Part shown: positions 27,001-38,900 of the stretch, piece by piece
Numbering within the stretch: position 1 is the first letter of the stretch
Layout: each line of letters starts with the position of its first letter
Translations under genes and position numbers: made by a program
Origin: Strigops habroptila
Taxonomy: Eukaryota > Chordata > Aves > Psittaciformes > Psittacidae
Length of the DNA: 64,000 bases
Reading direction: 5' to 3'
Assembly: GCF_004027225.2 (NCBI RefSeq)
Contig: NC_046358.1
Location: forward strand, 69,645,028 to 69,709,027
Notes under the pieces: generated by a model
The model's input: the letters and a program-made list of their open reading frames with translations, nothing else
The model's database searches: none
Told to the model about the DNA's origin: nothing

Positions 27001-29751
27001 CCGAGATTCCCTGAGTTCTCTATTCAGTGATTCAGCAATTTCACGTGATTTGTGTTAAGGCTCTTTTCTCGTTTGCTTTTTTTCTCTCCTTCATATGTTT
27101 GTAAATTCTTGCAAGTCTCCAAGATAGAACAAATTTCAGGGATCCAAAAGCAGCATCTGGAACTTCCTCCTCACTGATGGAGTCAGTCAGTTCGGGCAGA
27201 TGGCCAGTGCAAATAAAGGCATAACCAAAGCTTCTGGCTGAAGTATCTCTGCCGTACTGAGCAGGGAGATCAGAAAAGCAGGTTGGAAGACTTCTGACAC
27301 AAAAGAACCCACAGGCTCTTCTAGCAGATAAAAGCACAGGCCTTGGAGAAGCGAGGCTTGGGAACACCTTGAAATTTTTACTCCTGAAAAAGAATTCTAA
27401 CCTCAGTAAGATATTTAACTTTGCTCTTATTTTTCACTTCTACAGCTGGAAAGTGAGAGGACACTTTCCTCCAGAGGTTGGGAGATTGGATTCACCAGCA
27501 CACATAGAAACTTAACGTCATACCAAGTATTTTGCCCTTTCTGCTTCCTACCATAATGGTAGCCAAGTGCTCGGCCAGGGCTAACAGCCCTGTCAGCATC
27601 ATGCTGCAGAAGCCAGGATGATCCAGGGTTCCACCCAGGCTGGGCTGAGGTCACAGGAGAAATGAGAGGCCACACTGAGCTCCTCACCTGGGTCAAACAC
27701 CAAGTCGCTGGTGCAGAGGTTTTTCACCAGCAGGTTGGAGCAGAGCTTGATGCTCTTGAGGTGGCTGTAGTGGCGGTTGAGGTAGAGGGAGAGGATGGAG
27801 CGAAGGTCGAGCACGAGGCAGGTCCAGCGCACGTCGGTGGGGGCAGCTCCCAGCAGATCTGGGGAGGAGAGTGGCAAGTGGTGAAAGGGAAGAAGGTGCT
27901 ACAGACCTTGGACTTCACAGAGCATAGGTGCAAGATTAATGTGGTTAAGTGATAAGTATTGACCAGGGATGACTCCCACCAGGCTTGGCCTGTCTGCGCC
28001 AAGATGGGAGGTGGGAAAATACACCCCATAACTCATTGCTGCAGAGCAGGGACATCCCTCCAGGGAGCTACAGCTCCGACCCCCATCTGCCGAGGGTCTT
28101 CTGCTCTTCACTCTCCTCAAATACATCAAGTCCACTTCCAAACTCAATGAATTTGGTGGTGCTGTGCACCATGAACAGCAGCACACACGCTCCTCACCGT
28201 GCCTGGGCGCCCTGGCCAAGCCCTCAGCCACTCCACAGACGAAGGGGAACTGCAGCCAGGTGGCCGTGGATTTGAATTCCTTGAAGAGGCTGGAGAAGGA
28301 GATGCGAACCACTTGCTTTTCCTGAGGAGACAGACACACAGACAGAGCTTTGGTCACCCTGGTGGCTTCGGCAGGGAAATGCTGCAGAGGAGAAGGTGAG
28401 TGGCCATGTCTCCTGTCCCTTCCTTGTCTCCAGTCACCAGCAGAGATGCCGCAAGGATGGAAACCATTTCCAGCCCAGGATAACCCACCAGTGACAACAA
28501 AGACCAGCCAAGTTTTTCCCCCACCAAGACCACTACTACCACCACCCAACCCTTCCATCAGCCACAACACTAACAATGGTGGTTTAACGAGGCTGCCCAG
28601 TGTCCTACCTCAGTGGTGACGTCCAGGTGGACAACAAAGTGCTTGCGGGGCATGGGCCTGAAGAGCAGGTAGAGGTAGCGCCCGGTCAGCCCCAGCGACT
28701 GCGTCCCGGTGCGGGGCAGCTGCAGGTAGCTGCTGCCGGGGATGGAGCCCCGGATCCGGTACACAGTTCCCTTCAGCCTCGTGTCCTGCCCGAACCACAG
28801 GGCAATGGGGGGTTGGCGGTGCCCCCTGCAGCCGGTCCCCCCGCGCCCTGGTGCCGGTGTCCCCGGTGTTACCGTGAGGGCGGCCACGTCCCCCTCCTTG
28901 GCAGAGCGCTTCCACTCCTCCACACGGAAGTGCTTGAAGACGTTCAGGTATGGCCGCTGCCAGGCTGCCGGTACCACGGGCGGCGGCGGGACGGTGCTCC
29001 CCGCACCGGGGACCCCGCTGGTGCCCCTGTGTCCCGAGGTTCCCCGCCCTGCTGGCACCCCGTCACCTCCGTGTCCCAAGTATACCCAGCCCCAGTGCCA
29101 CCCTTGTGCCCTGAGCTTGGTGATAGACCCACTACAAGTCCCGCCATACTCATGCTCCAGGTGCCTCCATCCCCAGTGATGGCTCCATTACCTCTGCACC
29201 CCAAGTCCCCCCGAGCCCCAGTGTCGCCACCCTGCCTCGAGCCTGGTGACAGACCCAGTAACCCCGAGCTCTGAGTCCTCCCAACCCAGTGATACCCCCA
29301 TTACTCTGATGCTCTGAACCCCATGGGCCGAGCCCCCCATGTCCCCATGACATCCCCGTTATCTGCGTGTCCGGAGCCCCCCATGATCCGAATCGCGCCA
29401 CTCCCAACCCCGGTGACACCCCCGGTACCTCCGTGCTCCGAGTCCCCCCCCCCCCAGCGTCGCACTCGTGCCTGGTGACTCCCCCATGGTTACGCCCATG
29501 CTCCGAGCCCCCAGCCGCGGTGGCACCGCCGGTATCTCCGCATCCGGAGCCCCCCATGACGCAAGTCTCCCTTTTATCACGGTGACTTCCCCGTTACCCC
29601 CGCGCTCCGTGTCGCGCCAACCCCAGTGTAGCCCCGACCCTGCGGACACCCCCTTACCCCCGTGCTCCGAGTCCCCCCCCCCCCGGTACCTCTGTTCCCC
29701 TCCCGGTGCCCACGTTCCCCCCTCCCCAGCCCCGCTGCTACCTGCCGCCAT
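1..29751 (-). CDS. WDR90: WDR90 (POC16), CFAP20-like plus WD40 centriole protein, 3' end cut by window
   Basis: WDR90 is a centriolar/ciliary microtubule-wall protein with an N-terminal CFAP20-like (DUF667) domain and a long array of WD40 repeats (family knowledge). Coding exons 5'->3': 29751-29742, 28964-28873, 28785-28609, 28321-28198, 27858-27688, 26600-26477, 25155-25088, 25007-24904, 24036-23806, 23581-23519, 23240-23176, 22586-22448, 22354-22209, 21925-21868, 19471-19353, 19182-19021, 18010-17892, 16318-16202, 15685-15450, 14685-14546, 14033-13903, 12745-12615, 12051-11890, 11610-11482, 10539-10406, 10309-10272, 9176-8994, 7457-7357, 6483-6381, 5344-5223, 4696-4537, 3164-2974, 2569-2401, 2087-1976, 1335-1164, 449-327, 124-1. 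I checked GT-AG ends and phase at each junction; together they encode ~1583 codons against ~1750 in human. Residues ~1-190 (exons 1-5) form the CFAP20-like domain, starting WQRPYLNVFKHFRVEEWKRS. Residues ~190-410 are a poorly conserved linker (exons 6-11). WD repeats run from exon 12 to the edge, with blades such as SEDGYLRLWPLD and SQDSTIRVWDL. The start MAAAWQRP has G at -3 and +4. Exon 12 needs an upstream acceptor to keep phase (see findings). Confidence 0.95.
1510..1612. repeat. Polypurine (GA/GAA-rich) low-complexity tract
   Basis: About 100 bp of almost only A and G (gaagaaggaagagacggaag ... aagaaagaaaaaaaat) in a WDR90 intron. Reads of the form RKRRKRW are translation of the repeat. 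Confidence 0.8.
2785..2937 (+). mobile_element. CR1 LINE 3' fragment
   Basis: Truncated CR1 tail ending in the ATTCTATG direct repeats typical of CR1. It lies in a WDR90 intron, antisense to the gene. Confidence 0.9.
4917..5081 (+). mobile_element. CR1 LINE 3' fragment, divergent subfamily
   Basis: Contains cccaggaaggtggtggaacc ... tgatgatcttcaaggtctttt, a CR1 tail differing from the main family in this window. It is intronic in WDR90. Confidence 0.8.
5668..6232 (-). mobile_element. Two abutting CR1 fragments
   Basis: The first copy runs ~5668-6025 and begins with the reverse-complemented 3' end (agactggtttgggttggaag). A second, different-age copy runs ~6035-6232 (catagaatcatacaacagtt). A further tail fragment follows to ~6262. 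All are in the WDR90 intron below exon 6483-6381. Confidence 0.85.
7605..8285 (+). mobile_element. CR1 LINE, long 3' fragment
   Basis: About 680 bp of CR1 3' end (gagcagcaggtcgagggagg ... tctgggattctatg). This is among the longer copies in the window. It is intronic and antisense to WDR90. Confidence 0.9.
9856..9945 (-). mobile_element. CR1 LINE short 3' fragment, older subfamily
   Basis: agaatcacagaatcaactag followed by ggttggaaaagacccttaag is the reverse complement of a divergent CR1 tail. Confidence 0.7.
10951..11385 (-). mobile_element. CR1 LINE 3' fragment
   Basis: A reverse-complemented CR1 tail (agaatcccagactggtttgg) runs to the gagcagagctgctccagctg segment. It sits between WDR90 exons 11610-11482 and 10539-10406. 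Confidence 0.9.
12311..12383 (-). mobile_element. CR1 LINE short 3' tail
   Basis: Only ~70 bp of the tail (catagaatcatagaatggtt) remains, in a WDR90 intron. Confidence 0.8.
14920..15207 (+). mobile_element. CR1 LINE 3' fragment
   Basis: acaagggcctatagggacag ... ccaaaccagtctgggattc, ~290 bp, intronic and antisense to WDR90. Confidence 0.9.
16560..17190 (+). mobile_element. CR1 LINE, long 3' fragment
   Basis: About 630 bp, closely similar to the copy at 7605-8285, ending ttctacgattcta. Intronic in WDR90. Confidence 0.9.
18528..18820 (-). mobile_element. CR1 LINE 3' fragment
   Basis: cacagaatcatggaatggtt ... tgtccctgatgaagag, a reverse-complemented tail in sense with WDR90. Confidence 0.9.
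19488..19800 (+). mobile_element. CR1 LINE 3' fragment next to a WDR90 exon
   Basis: The copy starts about 17 bp from WDR90 exon 19471-19353, i.e. within that exon's 3' splice-site (polypyrimidine/branch) region on the minus strand. It ends ttctatgattctat. Confidence 0.85.
20403..20977 (-). mobile_element. Solo LTR of an ERVL-like endogenous retrovirus
   Basis: A 575-bp element begins TGTCGTGG and ends GGACA on the plus strand (TG...CA) and is flanked by a perfect 5-bp duplication CCCAT (20398-20402 and 20978-20982). Read on the minus strand it has the order of a common avian LTR: TGTCCTGGGTTCAGCTATAG at the start, a TATA box (agtatataaacc) near 20710, and a C-rich stretch near 20458-20470 (plus strand). 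A 5-bp duplication fits the ERVL class. No internal retroviral genes flank it, so it is a recombined solo LTR. It lies in the WDR90 intron between exons 19471-19353 and 21925-21868. Confidence 0.9.
25436..25985 (-). mobile_element. CR1 LINE 3' fragment with internal duplication
   Basis: A reverse-complemented CR1. Near its 3' end the stretch acaccttccactaga occurs twice (25465 and 25539), a small internal rearrangement. Intronic in WDR90. Confidence 0.85.
26811..26990 (+). mobile_element. CR1 LINE 3' fragment
   Basis: ctggcacaggttgcccagag ... aaccagtctgggattgta, 5'-truncated, intronic in WDR90. Confidence 0.85.
29060..29710. repeat. GC-rich minisatellite of ~60 bp period in WDR90 intron 1
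   Basis: Degenerate tandem copies of a C-rich unit of the form gtgac-ccccgttacc-ccgtgctccgag-cccccc. The core 'gctccgag' or its variants recurs near 29309, 29366, 29432, 29498, 29540, 29602 and 29662, so the spacing is roughly 42-66 bp. It includes poly-C runs near 29446 and 29674. It lies wholly inside the first intron, between the 10-nt first coding exon and exon 2. Long open frames across it are by-products of the repeat. Confidence 0.7.
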
Positions 29752-29754
29752 AGC

Positions 29755-29835
29755 GCGCGCCGCCGGCTCAACCGTCCCGCGCGCCCGCCGCCAATCCGCG
29801 CCCGCCGCCCGGCCCCGCCCCAATCACGTGACCCC
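29755..29835 (-). promoter_or_regulatory. WDR90: WDR90 promoter: two CCAAT boxes, GC box and E-box
   Basis: This TATA-less GC-rich block lies directly upstream of the WDR90 start codon at 29751. On the plus strand it holds CCAAT at 29791-29795 and 29820-29824, a GC box (gccccgcccc) at 29812-29821, and the palindromic E-box TCACGTGA at 29824-29831. The two CCAAT boxes are 29 bp apart, about three helical turns, which suits paired NF-Y sites. It fills the 210 bp between the CFAP70 stop codon and the WDR90 start. The promoter role is inferred from position and motifs. Confidence 0.6.
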
Positions 29836-29961
29836 CACCAAACCACGCCCCCCTCCCCGTACGCGCGGGCACGCCCCCCCGCGGCCGGTGCCGGCGCGGT
29901 CGCGGTCGCGGTGCAGGCGGACACGAGCGGTCGGGGCGCGGGGTTTATGCGGGGCCGGCGC

Positions 29962-32900
29962 TCAGAGCTCCGGGTTGCCGAAGCCGAACCGCAGTTGCGC
30001 GGCGCGGAGCTCCTGCAGCAGCGCGTCGTTCTTCAGGCCCAGCTGCGGGGAAAGCGGCGGGTCAGGCAGGGCCGAGGGCACCCGCACACCCCCGACCCCT
30101 GGCACCGAGTGCAGGGAGCCGCCGCGGGCAGGGGCTACAGGCCGGGCAGCTTTAACCCTCCCACGGCTTCCTGCCTCCGCCCTTCCGTGCTCAACCATCG
30201 AACTCAACTCGCAAGTCAAAGGACAAACACTTCAGCCAGCAGGTCAAAGGAAGTGATCCTGCCCCTCTGCTCTGCTCTCATGAGACCCCACTCGCAGCAC
30301 ATCATTGTGTGCAGTTCTTGCGTCCTCAACATAAGAAGGACATGGAGCTGTTAGAGCGAGTCCAGAGGAGGCCACGAGGATGATAAGAGGGCTGGAGCAC
30401 CTCCCATATGAAGACAGGCTGAGAAAGTTGGGGCTGTTCAGCCTGGAGAAGAGAAGCTGCGTGGAGACCTCAGAGCAGCCTTCCGGTATCTGAGGGGGGC
30501 CTATAAGGGTGCTGGAGAGGGACTCTTCATCAGGGACTGTAGTGACAGGACAAGGGGGAATGGCTTTAAATTTAAATAGGAGACATTTGGGTTGGATATG
30601 AGGAAGCTCTTCCCTGTGAGGGTGCTGAGGCGCTGGCACAGGGTGCCCAGAGAAGCTGTGGCTGCCCCATCCCTGGCAGTGTTCAAGGCCAGGTTGGACA
30701 CAGGGGCTTGGAGCAACCTGCTCTAGTGGAAGGTGTCCCTGCCCGTGGCAGGGGGTTGGAACTGGCTGAGCTTTAAGGTCCCTTCCAACCCAAACTATTC
30801 CATGATTCCATGACTCATAATGTGGCACACTCTGGCCAGTGCCCGGCCCCACACTGCCCTGTACTGCCCCCCGCAGCAGCGCAGACACAGACCTTGATGA
30901 CGTACTTGTAGCACTGCTCTGCCTCCATATGCCGTCCTCCCTGGGGAAAAAACACAGAGCAATGAGGACATCATCCCATGGGAATGGTGTGGGCCCTTGG
31001 GGAGATCACACATGGTAATAAAGCTCAGCACAAAGGATGTGCCTTGGAGGAGTGAGTGCAGGCAGCGAGGGAGGGCGCTGCTTTGCTCACCAGAGCATTT
31101 CACCCTCCCCAAGCAGAGCCCCCAGACTTTACCACCAAGATCTACACCACGTTGTTCAGGCTCATGAGCAGATGCCAACAGACCATGGGGGTGGTGGGCT
31201 GGGCACTCACACGCAGGCAGATGAGGGAGAGATATGCCCACACTTCAGCGTTGGTGTTATTGAGGGCATTGGCTTCAGAGAGGGCATCTTCTGCTTCCAC
31301 CATCTCCTTCAGCTTGAGAGAGAGAGGAGAAGCATGGACAGAAAGCAAACAGAGGGAGAAAGGGCTTCAGAATCGCTCTAACAGCCGAAGGACTCAGTGC
31401 AACAAAAGCATCTAGCAGGGTTTCACCAACAGGGATGCAGAGAAAGGATTTAAGGCAGAAACAACCAGTTATCCCTGGAGCCAGCATCCAGCATTCCAGT
31501 CAGGAGCATAAGCCTCTCGCTGCTGACTCCCAACCCCCTGTGAGAGCACCCACTATTTACACATCAGACCCAGGCATAAGGAAAGCAGCAAGAACACCTC
31601 AGCCCCTGGGAACTGAGCAGTGAACACAGGCTGAGAGGGCTGGGCTGGTTCAGCCTGGAGAAGAGAAGGCTCCTTAAGGGGAGACCTTAGAGCAGCTTCC
31701 AGTGCCTGAAGGGGCTACAAGAAAGCTGGAGAGGGGCTTTGGACAAGGGCCTGTAGGGACAGGCCAAGGGGGAATGGCTTTAACCTGCCAGAGGGGACAC
31801 TGAGATGAGCTCTTAGGCAGAAGCTCTTCCCTGTGAGGGTGCTGAGGCGCTGGCACAGGGTGCCCAGAGAAGCTGTGGCTGCCCCATCCCTGGCAGTGTT
31901 CAAGGCCAGGTTGGACACAGGGGCTTGGAGCAACCTGCTCTAGTAGAAGGTGTCCCTGCCTGTGGCAGGGGGTTGGAACTGGATGAGCCTTAAGGTCCTT
32001 TCCAACCCAAACCAGTCTGGGATTCTATGATCCCTGTTCCTGCTGCAGGGTGGCTCAGGGAGGCATAGGAGCTGGTGCCTGGGAGGCTGCAGCCAGCTCC
32101 CAGGCCACCACTCACCTCTCTGGCTCCCGGGGGGTGCATGTTTGGCCAAGAGGGAAACAGAATTTCAAGTCCTCCCCCTGTTTCTTCCCTCAGCCACATC
32201 CCATGGGGAAGTTTCACGAGGTGAACCCCTGGTTGATACCACCCTGCCAGGGGCTGGATGTCCTTAGCAGCCTGTCAGAGGCGCTGGGTTCTTCTGGGCA
32301 GGGAAAGCACCGAGATTCCTGACATTCTGCCCAGTTCCTTTGTGGTGACGTGCAGGTCATGGACAAGCGCTTGGGGCAGAGCTCAGGCCTCGCTGGGTTA
32401 CATGCTGCTTGGACACCCTGCGGAAGGCCCTGGCAGTGGGATGAGGGGAAGGATTGCTGCTCCCAAAGCAGTTGTGGAGGTGACTGCTCCAACATCTCCT
32501 GTACCAGCAGCCCACGGTGCCAGGCAGGATCACGCAGCACATGGCACACGATGGCCCTCGGGAGCGTTGGTTCCACAGAGAGCTGAGCTTTACTTTGGGC
32601 AAGGGGAAAAGCAGCCCAGGCCACAGCATCAATTAAAGGAAGGTCACCTGTAGGCACTTACTTACCCTGTAGCAGGCGATTCCCACTCCCAGCCAGGTGA
32701 GACAGGACGCGGAGTCTTTGCAGGCGAGCAGGTAGATCTTCTTCGCTCGGCCGTACTGCCACCAGAGAGACACGAGCACGTTACTCTGCAGCAAACACAT
32801 CACTGCAGACAGACCCCCCTTTCTCAGGGCTGGGTTCAAACTTAAATGGGGGAACTTCAGGTTAGATCTTAGGCAGAAGCTCTTCCCTGTGAGGGTGCTG

Positions 32901-35900
32901 AGGCGCTGGCACAGGGTGCCCAGAGAAGCTGTGCCTGCCCCATCCCTGGCAGTGTTCAAGGCCAGGTTGGACACAGGGGCTTGGAGCAACCTGCTCTAGT
33001 GGAAGGTGTCCCTGCCCGTGGCAGGGGGTTGGAACCGGCTGAGCTTTAAGGTCCCTTCCAACCCAAACTAGTCTGGGATTCTATGAATTTGCCAAACATC
33101 CAATTCCCATCGCCGGTGGGGCTCAGACCCCCACTGTCCCCACTGGGGGGCTTGGAGCCTGCCTGCTGCCACCTGCAGCCTGCTGCTGTAGTGGCTCTGT
33201 GCTGGCAGGTACTGATACAGCCACCTTGTGTCTGGGATGATGAGAAATGGCTCAGCAGCATCCTGATATGTTGCAACTGGGATGTGGAGCTGGCACAAAG
33301 GAACACAGCACTCCAGAAGGATTTGCTGGCTTGTGATATGTTGGCTATAGCAACAGCTTATGGTGTGTTATACCCAGGGTCTGGAATCTCCTGCTTTGTG
33401 ACAGATTCCCTTCCGCCACTCCTGCTGGCTCCTCACCAATTTCTCCTCCAGGTAGATGGAGCCCAGGCGCAGGTAGACAAAGCGCATATCCTCAGCATCC
33501 TCCATAAACCCCATGGTTCGCTCATAGCACTCCTTTGCCTCACCAAAGTCTTTCTTCAGGTAGCAGAGGTGCCCTTTCTGAGCCCAGACATTTGGATTCT
33601 GTGCACACAAACCCAGGAGTGAGACGTGGCTGGGAGATGAGAGGGAGGGAGACTGGGAGAGGGGCAGGGACCCTGTCAGCAGCAGAAAGGAAGAGCTAAG
33701 CAGTGTTTAATTATAGCAGGGCAGATTTCTATGTACAGAGTTAAAACCAAGTCAGCGGCTTCCTGCATGACACCAGCAACGGGAGCCCCCTCCAGGCGTT
33801 CCCTGCACAGTGCCCTGGACACGCCAGGCTCCCCAGGGATGGTGAATGTGCAAGTAGCATTCAGGAATGTCAGCTTCCCCCTGCCTTCCGTTCAGCCTGC
33901 CTTCCATACAACCCAACTCCCCAAAGCCGCTTTCCCACTGCTGAATAGCAACCTTGTTCCTCATGAAACAGAGCCTGACCCACGGACAGAAAGAGGCTCT
34001 ACACATTCAAAGGGAAAAGAAAGGCAGATGCTGCAGGGAGAGGCGTCCCCACTCAGAAATGCTGCCTGTCTGTGTGGGAGAGGACAGGAGGCAAGTGATC
34101 ACACGCTGAGTTACCATGCAGTCAATCCTAACAGCCTCGCAGAGACATTCTTCACATTTGGAGAGTTCTTCTTTCAGCAAGTAAGTCTGGGCCAGCGCCA
34201 GGTAGTACTCACTGAAGGGACCTCCCTGGAGGCTCAGCAGCTCGTGGGCAAGGGCCTTGTGAACAAACTGTGGAAGAAGGACACCATCACGTTAGGAGAG
34301 CAGGCAAGCCACGGGCACCCCCAGAAGGACGTGGCAGGAGGGCTGACTCGCACTTATTTGGCTTCCATGAACACAAAACGCACAGGAGATTTCTTTTTTT
34401 ATCCCTCCTTTAAATATTTACCTCCATTACTTCTAGTTCTGTTTTGCTTTAAGCAACTCTTTCTGCCATGTAAAATTAAGGCAGGCAGCATCATGTGGCA
34501 GTCAGAGAGATCCCACAGAGACAGCTGCAGGGGAGAGGGACACTCTGCAGGTGACACAAAACTTACTCCAACATACACAAGTGTCTGAAACAAGGAAGGA
34601 GTCTTGGAAGCATCACACTAATGCATCTCACCACTTCTGACTTGGCTGCTCCCTCAGCAGCAAGCAGTGCTGAGCTGAGCACCCCAAGAACCTCTCTGAG
34701 GGGACTGTGTCCACCACCACCATTTTGGGCTGAATGGGTTTGCATTTCTGAGTGGGTTTGTTCCCTCTTTCCCTCAGCATTTGGAGTAGCCACAGCTTCT
34801 TCTCCATGCCCAAGCAGGGGGTTTGCTGCAGCTTGCCACCAGCTCTTTGGAAGAGGACCAAACCTCCCTTCCCACTCCTCCACTCCGCATTGAGCTGACC
34901 TGGACAGCATTGACTTTTATCAGGAATTCCACTGTCTTCATGAAGATCGTGCAGGGAGGTTGTCCAAGTCCTGAACCAGGGGATGGTGCTGCAAGAAAAC
35001 TTGTCCTCGTCAGTCCCAGGGTGGGCTTTGTACTTCAGAAGCAAGAGCAGGGGCTGAGACCCTGGCGGGGACAGAGGAATCCCAGCAACAGAGTGTGAAA
35101 CCCAGGAGGTGGCAGGGGGGGCTGAAGCAGGGATTAACTCAGTGTTTCTTTCTGAAGGGTTTAAGTTTTGTAAGAAATGATGCTCTAGACCCGCTAACTT
35201 TGCAGTCCAAGCTCAGAGGAAGAAAAGGTAGGAATTTATGAGTGAAGCTTGTCAGAGTTACCTACCGTGAGGCCCCAGCCTCCCCAAACCAACCCAGTGG
35301 GACCCAAAGCACCCAGTGCTGCTGTCTCTTTGTCACCCCTTGGAGAGCGGAGCTATAGAGGAGGCAAATCCCACAACACACGACCAGGGGAGATCCATAG
35401 GGACAGTTTAAGAGTTGGCATCTCAGGAGGGAGACATCCAAGCAGCCTTTATTAAGGCCACTGGGTGCACTGACATGTAGGGAGAGAGCTGCGTTCACCC
35501 GCTGGCTGTCCGTCCTGAGATGTGCTGCTCTGAAAATCGGAATGAACCTGCTTTGTCTGGAGATTCCCAGCTAGGGAGAGAGAACAAGCCATGATATCTT
35601 GCCTTGGCATCAGGAGGGCCACAGCTCAGTGCTCCCAAGATAATCCCCTTCATCCCCATACCTTTCGGGGCTGCCTCTGGTGCAGTCGCCTCTTCCTCGG
35701 TTGCCACACAGGCTGGGGCAGGCTCCACCACCTTTGGCAGTTTGTCAGCAGAGCCTTCTGGAACCTTCTCTGCAATAAAACCCCCAACAACTATTAGATG
35801 CAAACAGTTTGCCATAAACTGCCCAGTTTGGAGCATTCTATGATTCTATGATTCTGCAGAAATGGGGAAGGGAGAAAATATCTACAAGATATTCAGAACT

Positions 35901-38900
35901 GGGAAGAAGTTTCTTTGTAGGAGGGTCTAGTGTTTTGAGTACAACATTACCATGTGAAACTAGAAACAGGTATAAATGAGAATATGGAACTGGAACAGGT
36001 TGGCCCTAGCACAGGTTGCCCAGAGAAGCTGTGGCTGCCCCATCCCTGGCAGTGTTCAAGGCCAGGTTGGACACAGGGGCTTGGAGCAACCTGCTCTAGT
36101 GGAAGGTGTCCCTGCCCGTGGCAGGGGGTTGGAACTGGATGAGCTTTAAGGTCCCTTCAACCCAAACCAGTCTGGGATTCTATGAATATCCTTTTCCTCA
36201 CAATGAGAAGCGGCAAAAAAAGGCTTATGACATGAGGCACTGGGCATGGAGTGGTGATAACAGTAAAAATAAAGCCAGCCAAAGTTTCCTGCAGCCTGGC
36301 CACATATTTGGGCCTTGGGAGAGCAAGTCTTGGCTCAGGGTTAGGCTGGACTCAGCAGGGCTCTAGAGGAAGCCTAATGTTCAGGATCACCACCCAGCAG
36401 CTGGTTTGCCCATTGAATTGATGAGGCAGTGATTTCCAAGCTGCATTGGGAACCCACAGCAACAGCTTTGGTTAAAGTTAAACCTGGATGAATCTCATGT
36501 ACGACTGGCACAGGGGCAGCTCTGCTCTCCAGCCACCCTGGCTGCTTTCCACACATCAGTTTATCAGTGGCACTGGGCTGGGGCAGAAAAATAAGTGCAA
36601 AGACTGGTCCCTCTAATAGGCTGTGGGTAAGATAAGGCATGGGCTGTGCTTCTTTCAGAAAGCTTCATCATTTGAAGCAGCACACTTGTGCTGTTGTTTC
36701 TCACTGGTGTAGTTGTGGTCAGTGTACTCTAGTTCACAGACCACATCTTCCTTTAGCCTTTGTATCATGGTAATGGTTTTAAACTAAAAGAGAGAGATTC
36801 AGGCTGGATGTGAGGAAGAAATTCTTTACAATGAGGGTGGTGAGGCACTGGCACAGGTTGCCCAGAGAGGTGGTGCATGCCCCATCCCTAGAGACATTCA
36901 AGGCCAGGCTGGATGTGGTTCTGGGCAACCAGTTGAAGATGTCCCGGCTCACTGCAGGGGGGTTGGACTAGATGAGCTTTGAAGATCCCTTCCAACCCAA
37001 ACCATTCTATGAATCTATTTCTCCTCTTAGAGATACCTAGAAGTGTCTCGTCCCCTTCCACTGTTCACCATCTCCCGCACTGCTCTGAGCCCCCTCCTTG
37101 CCACTCTGGGGCACCTCCTGGTTTCACCCAGCATCACCTGGCAAGTGGTCTTCTGGGCCTGGGCTGGAAGACGTCACACACCCAGCAGAAATGGGCTTTT
37201 ATTTACCTCCTTCTCCTTCAGCAGCCTCAGGGATGCTCCTCTCCTTGGCGAGCTGTGCTTGCAGGAGCTTCTTAGCCTCACGGAAGGCCATTTCTGCCTG
37301 AATATTATTATCCTGCAGCTCATAAAACAAACCTATGTGAGACAGAAAGAGAAGGCATTCAGCAGACATCCAGCCTTAGCAAAATCCTTCCCTTAGCCCT
37401 CAGTTAGAGAAGGGAGCAGCAGCAATGCTTGGCTCTAGAGGAATGCCTTGAGCACACAGGCTGCTTGGTTTTGTACCTGAAAGCGTCCAGGCCACAACGC
37501 TGGATGGCTCCAAGCAGCAGGCATCCTCAAATAAAACCGTTGCCTCTTCATCGTGCTGCAGCATGGCAGCTGTAATCCCACAGAGCAGCAAACTGGGAAC
37601 AGGAACAAGCAGGTTAGCCTTGCAGGACACCCTCACCCCCCCGGCCACCCACCAGGAGCACACAGCACCTCTGGATGTGACTGGGATCCAGAGAAAGAGC
37701 CTGCTGGAAGCACTCATGGGCTTTGGTTGTTTCCTCGAGCAGGAGGCAAAATGCCCCATAGTCCAGCCAGCACTCGATGTTGTGCTGGTCCTGAGCTATC
37801 CTCTAGGCAAAAAAGACTATTGCTGGAGTGAGGAGTGCTGCAGTTGTGCTCAGCACACACAACGGACTGGAGACAATGCTGGAATGACCACAGCTTTCCT
37901 CTGGCCACCCCAGCCCAGTTTAGCAACAAGCCCTCGTCTATCACATGTCAGGATTTCCCATAACTGGGATTGTGCTGGGCTTCCTCTAAACTTCCTTCAC
38001 CTAACACACATCCTCCAACTTCAGTCGACATCCTCCTAGCTTCCTGTTGAGGGCCCAGTGTCCCCAGTACTGACACTGCGTGCCTTTAGGACCAGCTCAT
38101 CCCATTTGCCCTGGGCTCGAGGCTGAGACCCTCAGCGACCTGGCCAGGTCCTGTCTCACATCCTCCAGAGAGCAGCACCTCCCCAGAAAATCCCTCACAC
38201 ACGTTCAGCCTGAGTATCCTGGTCACGTTCTCCTCCTTTCTCCCTGCACATCAGTCAGGGCTGTCAGCAGCATGGGCCCCACACTGGCTGCCAGCCCAGA
38301 CACATGGGAGATGGGCAGGAAAGAACAGGGGCTCTTTTACCTGCTGGTGGTAGAGAGATGCCAGCTTGTAGTCCTTCATGACTTGAGCCTCATGAGCAAA
38401 GAGCCAGAGCTGCTTCTGGGTGATGTGGGATGGAGGGGCAGAAGGAGCAGCTTCCTCAAACAGCAGCTGGAGAGAGCGAGACAGAGTGTTACCCTGGGGA
38501 GGGTGAGAACAGTTCATCCCAGTACAGCAGCAGTTCCCAGTCTGGCACTGCCTCGAGTACAGCCCGGTATGGCTGAGGCTGGTTGGGTTGAATGGCAAGA
38601 TGCCCTGTCCTGTGGTGGGACACATTCTGTCATTCCCAGGTACTTCTGCCACACAGAGACAGCAAATATCCACTATATGCAGTTCACAGAATCATGATAG
38701 AATCCCAGACTGGTTTGGGTTGGAAAGGACCTTAATGCTCATCCAGTTCCAACCCCCTGCCATGGGCAGGGACACCTTCCACTAGAGGAGGTTGCTCCAA
38801 GCCCCTGTGTCCAACCTGGCCTTGAACACTGCCAGGGATGGGGCAGCCACAGCTTCTCTGGGCAACCTGTGCCAGCGCCTCAGCACCCTCACAGGGAAGA

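Noticed and set aside
28742-29274. Long plus-strand frames opposite WDR90 exons 2-3
   Set aside because: They are antisense to clearly conserved WDR90 exons and extend into minisatellite sequence.
34566-34583. 18-nt exon-like stretch (TLVYVG) upstream of CFAP70 exon 34267-34115
   Set aside because: Exon 34988-34900 ends VNAVQ and joins directly to [11 protein letters not shown] as in the family, so no extra exon is needed.
35266-35321. Possible extra CFAP70 exon
   Set aside because: It has splice-like ends and a fitting length, but exons 35570-35499 and 34988-34900 already join in phase, and its peptide lacks family similarity.
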